Positions 17,562 through 23,478 of a stretch of DNA of 35,571 nt are shown one piece after another; the first letter of the stretch is position 1, and every line of letters begins with the position of its first letter. Both the position numbers and the translations under genes were made by a program. This DNA is from an uncultured Oscillospiraceae bacterium. Its GTDB lineage: Bacteria; Bacillota; Clostridia; Oscillospirales; Oscillospiraceae. The notes under the pieces were generated by a model. That model ran no database searches. It was not told the origin of the DNA and saw only the letters and a list, made by a program, of their open reading frames with translations. The stretch is from assembly GCA_934591725.1 (NCBI GenBank), contig CAKTPR010000008.1:1-35571 (forward strand), written 5' to 3'.

Positions 17562-18917
17562 ATGCAAATTTCTGTTCAGACCGTTATTGATAAACTTGAC
17601 ACCAAGCTTGAAGCAAAGACCGGCGAGGCTATCGGAGCGGACTACTGCCATGACGAGTGTCCGGGCGTGACCGGGACTCCCGACGCGGCAGTCGAGGTCA
17701 CAAGCACCGAGCAGGCCGCGGCCGTCGTGAAGCTCTGCGCCGAGGCGGGCGTCCCCGTCACCGTGCGCGGCGCGGGCACCGGTCAGGCCGGCGGCTCCGT
17801 CCCCGTCAAGGGCGGCATAGTCCTCTCCCTCAAGGCCATGGATCAGATCCTTGAGTTCGATGAATCTGCGCGCACTCTGCGCGTCCAGCCCGGCGTCCTG
17901 CTTCAGGACGTCAAAGCCGAGGCCGAAAAGCACGGCCTGTATTATCCCCCCGACCCCGGTGAGAAGACCGCCACCATCGGCGGCAACGCCGCGACCAACG
18001 CCTCCGGCCCCTGCGCCGTCAAGTACGGCACGACCAGAGACTATGTCGCCGCCCTCACCGTAGTCCGTGCTGACGGCAGTGCGGAGACTCTCAGCGGCGC
18101 AGACCTTGAGTCTGTCATAGGCAGTGAGGGTACTCTGGCCGTCATCACTGAGCTTACTCTCAAGCTCATAGACAAGCCCAAGGCCGACGCGATCCTGCTC
18201 TTCCCGTTCATGGATACCGAGACCTGTCTCAACGCCGCCAACACCCTGCTGGCAAAGGACTACTCCCCCGCCGTCGTCGAGTATATAGATACCGACATCG
18301 TGGAGTTCTCCGGCAATGTGACCGGCAACCCCGTGTTCCCCGTCGAGATGGACGGCGAGCGCGTCGGCGCGACGCTTATGCTCACCCTTGAAGGCGAGGA
18401 TGATGACTCCGTCATGGAAAAGATGGAGGAGATTGCGGAGCTGGCAGAGGAGATCGAGTGCCTCGACATCCTCGTCGGCGATACCCCGACCATGAAGCGC
18501 GAGTTCTGGGCAGCGCACGACGCTTTCCACACCTCCATGGAGAGCGGCGCGAAGAACGCCATTGAATATAACATCACCGTCCCGGCAGAGAAGATAGCCG
18601 AGATGGTGGAATATGCCAAGGCCGAGGGCGAAGCCAAGGGGCTGAAGGTCATGGTCTATGCCCATGTCGGCAGCGGCGGCATGCACATCCACGCCGTGTC
18701 CGACGGCGCGAAGGACGAGTTCGCGGCAAAGGCGGCAGAGCTCGCGGCACTTATTTACGGCAAGTGTGCAGAGCTTGGCGGCAGCATCCGCGGCGAATAC
18801 GGCATCGGCTGCGCAAAGAAGCAGTACCTCGGCGCTGAGGCCCTCGAGAAGTTCGGCGCGCTCAAGGCAAAATATGATTCCAAGGGTATACTCAACCCCG
18901 GAAAGGCGGCAGAATAA
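17562..18917 (+). CDS. FAD-binding 2-hydroxyacid (D-lactate-type) dehydrogenase, GlcD/LctD family
   Basis: 451 residues. The N-terminal PCMH-type FAD domain shows VRGAGTGQAGG (68-78), the PPDPGEK loop (129-135), TIGGNAATNASG (138-149) and SEGTLAVITELTLKL. The C-terminal FAD-oxidase domain shows HVGSGGMHIHAV and GEYGIGCAKKQYL. The enzyme oxidises a 2-hydroxyacid such as lactate to the oxoacid. Directly followed by EtfB (one-base TAATG overlap) and EtfA, it fits the anaerobic electron-bifurcating lactate dehydrogenase in which NAD reduction is driven with ferredoxin as co-substrate. The exact hydroxyacid is uncertain. Confidence 0.88.
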   Translation: MQISVQTVIDKLDTKLEAKTGEAIGADYCHDECPGVTGTPDAAVEVTSTEQAAAVVKLCAEAGVPVTVRGAGTGQAGGSVPVKGGIVLSLKAMDQILEFDESARTLRVQPGVLLQDVKAEAEKHGLYYPPDPGEKTATIGGNAATNASGPCAVKYGTTRDYVAALTVVRADGSAETLSGADLESVIGSEGTLAVITELTLKLIDKPKADAILLFPFMDTETCLNAANTLLAKDYSPAVVEYIDTDIVEFSGNVTGNPVFPVEMDGERVGATLMLTLEGEDDDSVMEKMEEIAELAEEIECLDILVGDTPTMKREFWAAHDAFHTSMESGAKNAIEYNITVPAEKIAEMVEYAKAEGEAKGLKVMVYAHVGSGGMHIHAVSDGAKDEFAAKAAELAALIYGKCAELGGSIRGEYGIGCAKKQYLGAEALEKFGALKAKYDSKGILNPGKAAE

Positions 18918-19705
18918 TGCTTAAAATACTGTGCTGTGTAAAGCAGGTGCCGGATGTTGACCAGATGCAGATGGACCCGGAGACGGGTAACCTCATCCGC
19001 GCAGGCGTCCCGGCAATACTCAACCCTCAGGACGCAAACGCTCTCGCCGCGGCCGTCAAGGTCAAGGAGCAGTACGGCGCTGAGATCACACTCATCACGA
19101 TGGGACCCCCGAACGCCGAGGCCGCGCTGCGTGAATGTCTCGCAGTCGGCGCGGACAAGGCCGTGCTCGTCACCGACCACGCCTTCGGCAACGCCGATAC
19201 TCTCGCGACCAGCTATTCCATCATGTCCGCCGCAGCCACTCAGGGCAGCTACGACATGATCTTCTGCGGCAAGGAATCCCTCGACGGCGCGACCGGACAG
19301 ATGGGCGCACAGCTTGCCCAGCGCTTCGGCGCGGCTCAGGTCACCTCGACTCTTCTCATCAAGGAAGTGAACGAGGAGGCCAAGACCGCCGTGGTCGAGC
19401 GCGAGCTTGAGGGCGGCATAGAGACGCTTGAAGTGAAGCTTCCCTGCCTGTTCACAATAGAGAAGCAGAACTACCCCGCGCGCATCCCCAACCTCAAGGG
19501 CAAGATGGCAGCGAAGAAAGCAGTCATCACCACGATCACCTCGAACGACATCCCCGGCCTCGACCGTGAGCGCATAGGCGATGCGGGCTCCCCGACGAAA
19601 GTCCCCCGTATGTTCCCGCCCGTTATGCCCGAACCCGGCGTTATAATCGACGAGGGCAGCGCGGAGGCAAACTCGGCAAAGCTGCTCGAGATAATGAAGG
19701 GCTGA
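18917..19705 (+). CDS. etfB: Electron transfer flavoprotein beta subunit (LctB-like)
   Basis: 262 residues starting MLKILCCVKQVPDVDQMQ. It shows the nucleotide-binding region ITLITMGPPNAEAALRECLA, DTLATSYSI, and GKESLDGATGQMGAQLA. This matches ETF-beta subunits of the clostridial bifurcating type more than the FixA-like subunit at 4715-5488. The ATG overlaps the dehydrogenase stop, indicating translational coupling. It should pair with the EtfA that follows and receive electrons from the dehydrogenase upstream. Confidence 0.93.
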   Translation: MLKILCCVKQVPDVDQMQMDPETGNLIRAGVPAILNPQDANALAAAVKVKEQYGAEITLITMGPPNAEAALRECLAVGADKAVLVTDHAFGNADTLATSYSIMSAAATQGSYDMIFCGKESLDGATGQMGAQLAQRFGAAQVTSTLLIKEVNEEAKTAVVERELEGGIETLEVKLPCLFTIEKQNYPARIPNLKGKMAAKKAVITTITSNDIPGLDRERIGDAGSPTKVPRMFPPVMPEPGVIIDEGSAEANSAKLLEIMKG

Positions 19706-19718
19706 GGAGGTGCAGAGA

Positions 19719-20711
19719 ATGGATAAGAGCAATTACAGGAATATGTGGGTACACGTCGAGCATGACGGAGAGAAGATACATCCCGTTACGCTTGAGCTGT
19801 GCAGCGAGATAAGAAAGCTCTGCGACCAGTCCGGGGACAAGCTCATCGCCGTGAGCGCGGGAGAACTGCCGGAGTCGGAGCTTGATAAGCTGAGCGGCTG
19901 CGGAGCCGACGGCGTCATCATCGCGACCGGCAAGGGCTATGCCCGCTACAGCACCGAGGCCTATTCCAATCTCTATGTTCAGCTCGTGAACAAGTATAAG
20001 CCCTCGGCGGTGTTCATCGGCGCGACGGTGAACGGGCGCGACTTCGCCCCGCACTTTGCCGCCTGCCTCGAGACGGGCTGCACCTCCGATGCGACCGAGC
20101 TCATCTATAACCCGGAGACGAAGGACATCGAGTACGTAGAGCCCGCGGCCGGCGGCAAGATAATGGCGGTCATCACGATCCCGGTGCTGCGCCCGCAGGT
20201 CGGGACAATACGCCCGGGCACGTTCAAGACAGCGCCGTCGGGCAAACGCGAGATATTCGAGATCATCCGTGAGAGCATAGGCTTCGATGAGGAGAAGATC
20301 CGCACGAAGCTGCTGGAGTACAAGGCCAACGACTTTGACCCGGAGCTTGACATCGCAAGCTGCGAGACGATAGTCTGTGTCGGCAACGGCGTGAAGGACG
20401 AGAGCCTCGATAAGTACAGAGAGCTTGCAAAGCTGCTGGGCGGCAAGCTTGCCGGCACGCGCCCGGTCGTTGACCGCGAGCTGCTGCCGTATAAGCTGCA
20501 GGTGGGGCAGTCGGGCGTGATGGTAAAGCCGAAGCTGTACATCGGCTTCGGCGTATCCGGAGCGGTGAACCACGTGACCGGCGTAGACGCAGAGCTCTTC
20601 ATCGCAGTCAACAAGGACGCCAACGCCCCCATCTTTAACTATTGCGACTACGGTGTCGTCGGAGATATGGATGAAGTCTGCGATCATATGATCGAACTGC
20701 TCAAAAAATAA
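19719..20711 (+). CDS. etfA: Electron transfer flavoprotein alpha subunit (LctC-like)
   Basis: 330 residues from ATG 19719, chosen over an in-frame GTG at 19710 because GAGGAGG (19704-19710) is correctly spaced. The C-terminal FAD domain shows LQVGQSGVMVKPKLYIGFG and AVNKDANAPIFNYCDYGVVGD. There is no N-terminal ferredoxin-like Cys cluster, unlike some bifurcating EtfA proteins. Last gene of the operon, followed by a strong terminator. Confidence 0.93.
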   Translation: MDKSNYRNMWVHVEHDGEKIHPVTLELCSEIRKLCDQSGDKLIAVSAGELPESELDKLSGCGADGVIIATGKGYARYSTEAYSNLYVQLVNKYKPSAVFIGATVNGRDFAPHFAACLETGCTSDATELIYNPETKDIEYVEPAAGGKIMAVITIPVLRPQVGTIRPGTFKTAPSGKREIFEIIRESIGFDEEKIRTKLLEYKANDFDPELDIASCETIVCVGNGVKDESLDKYRELAKLLGGKLAGTRPVVDRELLPYKLQVGQSGVMVKPKLYIGFGVSGAVNHVTGVDAELFIAVNKDANAPIFNYCDYGVVGDMDEVCDHMIELLKK

Positions 20712-20728
20712 AATTAATGGCATTAGTC

Positions 20729-20762
20729 AAAACCGTTTGTCAATTCAGGCAAACGGTTTTTT
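20729..20762 (+). terminator. Terminator of the dehydrogenase-ETF operon
   Basis: AAACCGTTTG (20730-20739) pairs with CAAACGGTTT (20750-20759), 10-base loop, followed by a TTTTTT run. It lies 18 bases after the EtfA stop. Confidence 0.9.
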
Positions 20763-20983
20763 GATTCACTGACTATTGCCGCTGCTGATAGGTCAAACTA
20801 CTCGCTGTCGCCCCACACGAGGCGCTGTGTGCGCTTTTGCGGAGACGGGTAGGGCGTGGATACCCCGGCGGACGAACGTGCGGCGTTTGGGGGCGTTTTC
20901 GCGGCATTTTCGTCCGGGTGCGCCCGTTCGAAACTGGCACTATGATAAAGAGAGGTACACCCAAGGGCGCACCCTCCACCCAC

Positions 20984-21008
20984 AAAGCCCCGCAATGCGG
21001 GTCTTTTT
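20984..21008 (+). terminator. Small terminator-like hairpin
   Basis: CCCGC (20989-20993), loop AAT, GCGGG (20997-21001), preceded by AAAG and followed by TCTTTTT. It has the classic terminator form on the plus strand, but no gene ends here, so it may be a leftover or serve an unrecognised transcript. Confidence 0.5.
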
Positions 21009-21350
21009 CGGCTTTCGGGCAAGGTATACATTTTCAACTAACTCAAAAATTTAGGTGAACGCATAGCCGCGAAACTCCCTTGTTTCAAGGGATTCGACAG
21101 TTCTTTGCGTTTGTGGAGTGGGGTAGTAGAAATAAGCACAAAAGTTAAAACTCATGTCTCCGCCAAGGAGAAATTGCGCTTACTTGCTGCACCCAGCCCC
21201 GGTTCACAGTGAACCCCCTTGAAGGGAATACTCTAAGTATTAGTACAGAGAGAAGAAAACAGTTTGAGTATATTACACATTTGCCCACTGAACTTGCTTA
21301 GAAGTAAGAAAGAAAAATTTTTTCTGAAAACGTGTCTAAAAAAGTGAAGA

Positions 21351-21373
21351 TTTATCCCTTAACCATATGAGGG
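21351..21373 (-). repeat. 23-bp direct repeat, copy 1
   Basis: The sequence TTTATCCCTT..ATATGAGGG is identical to the copy at 21615-21637, 264 bases away, and the two bracket an AT-rich segment. Read on the minus strand, both copies have a frame ending PHMVKG-stop, so they could be duplicated 3' ends of a lost gene. Confidence 0.75.
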
Positions 21374-21614
21374 AGTTTTTTGATCGCAGCGAGAAAAGCG
21401 CCGCAAGGATTTTCAAATACAAATTTTTTGTGAACAACCGAAAATTCTTTCGTGAAACTACCTATCTCGCTCGCTTAAGAAGTGAGGGGAAATTTTCTCT
21501 CTTGTTCCGTTCATAAAAATTTTAGAAAACCAGTGACTTGTGTTTTCGCGTTTTTGTGAGCTATTAAGCGAGGGAATAAAAATTTTTTTCGATTTGGTTG
21601 TAGAAAAGCCCGAT

Positions 21615-21637
21615 TTTATCCCTTAACCATATGAGGG
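21615..21637 (-). repeat. 23-bp direct repeat, copy 2
   Basis: Identical to 21351-21373. It marks the border between the AT-rich segment and the GC-rich hairpin region to its right. Confidence 0.75.
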
Positions 21638-21992
21638 CATAAATTTTCTCCATCAATGCACCTTGACAAACACCGGAGCTTCCGGTCATATCCGGCTACG
21701 AATAACATCCGTGAATGTACGAGCGAGACGAAGGATGCGCCAGGACTTGCCTTTACCGGTGAGGCAACGAGCGAGTAAGATCCATTCAAAAGCGACTCCG
21801 GCAGGCCGCACGCCATGACTGCATTCACGCAGGTACTCCTGTCCAGCCACAGCTTTCAGGCAATGGGGCAGCTCGGAGAGATCCTCGGAGGGGTGAAACG
21901 CCCGTGCGCAGCGCCAGCTGCGGTTCAGTAGTCCGCCCTGCCTGGGGAAGTAGTGTCGAATACAGGCAATCAAAATTTCTGACCCAACCGGC

Positions 21993-22015
21993 AGCCGGTG
22001 CGTTGCGCACCGGCT
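21993..22015. repeat. Perfect 10-bp inverted repeat
   Basis: AGCCGGTGCG, loop TTG, CGCACCGGCT. The stem is very stable and has no convincing T run after it. It lies just before the small gene at 22076 and could shape its leader. Confidence 0.6.
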
Positions 22016-22075
22016 ATCCGGTTTAGAATCTGGCAAAAATGATAAAAATTTCTATCGAGAGGAGATGGTCTATGA

Positions 22076-22330
22076 TTGGAGATATGCATAAACGACGAGC
22101 GCAGAGCAGTTGAAGTCTGGCTCTCGAACGAAGAGAAAAACGATCCCGCCGTGCAGCAGCGTCTCAAGCCATTGTACACAGAGTACGCGGGGAAGAAATA
22201 CACCGTCGCTGTGTTCATGTCCGGCAGTCAGGACTTATACTCTCTGACAAGCAGCCTGCTCTGCTACAACAGAAAGCGCATCGCGGAACTCGAAGTGGAG
22301 CAGGAAAAGGAACAGGGCATGGTAATGTAA
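22076..22330 (+). CDS. Small charged protein of unknown function near the recombinase
   Basis: 84 residues, soluble and charged (VEVWLSNEEKNDPAVQQRLK, ending LEVEQEKEQGMVM). An in-frame TGA at 22073 leaves TTG 22076 as the first possible start, with GAGAGGAG at 22057-22064. An ATG at 22072 is one base out of frame, which could mean a one-base insertion moved the original start. It has its own terminator and lies on the same strand as RhuM and the recombinase. Serine integrases often need a small recombination directionality factor; position and size make this a candidate, but no sequence motif proves it. Confidence 0.6.
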   Translation: MEICINDERRAVEVWLSNEEKNDPAVQQRLKPLYTEYAGKKYTVAVFMSGSQDLYSLTSSLLCYNRKRIAELEVEQEKEQGMVM

Positions 22331-22358
22331 ACGGACGACTATTACAAGCCGTCCGTTT
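22329..22358 (+). terminator. Terminator after the small gene
   Basis: AAACGGACG (22329-22337) pairs with CGTCCGTTT (22350-22358) across a 12-base loop, followed by ATTCTTT. It overlaps the stop codon of the small gene and separates it from the RhuM-recombinase promoter. Confidence 0.75.
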
Positions 22359-22369
22359 ATTCTTTCCTG

Positions 22370-22440
22370 TTGCTTTCTGAAAGCTTGTGTGATACAATAT
22401 TATCTGCAAATGCATAATTGCAAATATACATAATTGTAAG
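22370..22440 (+). promoter_or_regulatory. Promoter and putative operator of the RhuM-recombinase operon
   Basis: -35 TTGCTT (22370-22375), 17-base spacer, -10 TACAAT (22393-22398). Immediately downstream, CATAATTG occurs twice (22413-22420 and 22429-22436) exactly 16 bases apart, and TGCATAATTGCA is itself a dyad. The position between start site and ribosome site suits a repressor, possibly RhuM itself. Confidence 0.65.
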
Positions 22441-22455
22441 AAAGGAGTGCGCCGC

Positions 22456-23478
22456 ATGAGCAACGAGATCGCAAATCGCGGTGAAGTGCTGCTGTACAGC
22501 GACGAGAGCGGCAAGGAATACGTCAGCGTCGTGTTCAAGGACGAGACATTCTGGCTAACGCAAAAAGCAATGGCAGAGCTGTTCAACGTGAATGTTCCCG
22601 CTGTGTCGAAGCACTTGCAGAACATCTACGAGGAAAGCGAATTGGAGCGTGATTCAACTATTTCCAAAATGGAAACAGTTCAGCAAGAGGGCGAACGTCA
22701 GGTGAGACGAACTGTGGATCACTATAACCTCGACGCTATCATCGCCGTCGGCTACCGCGTGAACTCCAAGAAAGCCACGCGCTTCCGTCAGTGGGCGACA
22801 AAGACGCTGCGCGAGTACATCCAAAAGGGTTTCGTCATCAATGATGAGATGATGAAAAACGGCCGTCCGTTCGGCAGGGACTACTTTGACGAGCTACTCG
22901 AACGCATCCGCGAGATACGCGCAAGCGAACGCCGCGCGTACCAGAAGATCGCCGATGTGTTTGAACAGTGCAGCTATGACTACGATAAAAACAGCGAGAC
23001 GACAAAAGCCTTCTACGCCTTCGTGCAGAACAAGCTGCACTACGCCGTGACCGGCAAGACTGCGGCGGAGCTTATCTCCGAGCGCGCCACGCTCGACAGC
23101 CCTACGATGGGACTGACGACTTGGAAAGGCGCTCCGGACGGCAAGATACTCAAGAGCGACACGCTCATCGCGAAAAACTACCTCAACGAAAAAGAGGTCA
23201 CGCGGCTCAACCGCCTTGTGACGATGTTCATCGACTATGCCGAACTGATGGCAGAAGACGAACAGCTCATGAGCATGCAGGACTGGCTCAACGAAACTGA
23301 CCGCTTCCTCACGAACAACCGCCGCCGTGTGCTCGACGGCAAGGGTCACGTCTCGCGTGAAGCGGCGGCGAAGAAGGTCAGCGGCATATACGAGGAGTTC
23401 CGCAAAAAGCAGGACGCGGAGTACGTTTCCGAGTTCGACCGCGAATTTGAAAAGTATCTCAAGGGTGAAAGCAAATGA
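22456..23478 (+). CDS. RhuM-family protein (right copy), coupled to the recombinase
   Basis: 340 residues from ATG 22456, with AAAGGAG at 22441-22447; an in-frame GTG at 22447 falls inside that site and is rejected. Family signatures: FWLTQKAMAELFNVNVPAVSKHL (32-54, likely DNA-binding), HYNLDAIIAVGYRVNS (89-104), RFRQWATKTLREYI (109-122). It is a divergent paralogue of the protein at 1546-2541. Its stop overlaps the recombinase start as ATGA (23475-23478), so the two are translationally coupled. A role in controlling the recombinase or the element is likely by context but unproven. Confidence 0.88.
   Translation: MSNEIANRGEVLLYSDESGKEYVSVVFKDETFWLTQKAMAELFNVNVPAVSKHLQNIYEESELERDSTISKMETVQQEGERQVRRTVDHYNLDAIIAVGYRVNSKKATRFRQWATKTLREYIQKGFVINDEMMKNGRPFGRDYFDELLERIREIRASERRAYQKIADVFEQCSYDYDKNSETTKAFYAFVQNKLHYAVTGKTAAELISERATLDSPTMGLTTWKGAPDGKILKSDTLIAKNYLNEKEVTRLNRLVTMFIDYAELMAEDEQLMSMQDWLNETDRFLTNNRRRVLDGKGHVSREAAAKKVSGIYEEFRKKQDAEYVSEFDREFEKYLKGESK

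Larger units (their letters stand above)
20763..22060. other. 1.3 kb stretch without a supported gene, rich in hairpins
   Basis: No frame here has a recognisable domain with a good ribosome site. From 20.80 to 21.05 kb the DNA is GC-rich. From 21.06 to 21.66 kb it is AT-rich with several short inverted repeats, including CCCTTG-TTT-CAAGGG near 21077 and GGTTCAC-A-GTGAACC near 21203. From 21.66 to 22.02 kb it is GC-rich again with further hairpins. A minus-strand frame at 21686-22036 (116 codons) is open but unsupported. The segment may hold structured RNA or a decayed small mobile element between the metabolic cargo and the recombination module. Confidence 0.5.

Noticed and set aside
17508..18692. 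Long open frames antisense to the dehydrogenase (17508-18692), acyl-CoA synthetase operon (4835-6145), permease (14411-15586) and HflX (26843-28105)
   Set aside because: They are mirror frames of GC-rich genes with clear domains; none has family motifs or a suitable ribosome site.
20798..21037. Small frames in the 20.8-21.05 kb GC-rich segment
   Set aside because: Overlapping alternatives in several frames, Pro/Arg/Ser-rich content, no ribosome site; more likely non-coding or a remnant.
21686..22036. A 116-codon minus-strand frame
   Set aside because: No recognisable domain, no good ribosome site, and it crosses the perfect hairpin at 21993-22015; kept only as a note.
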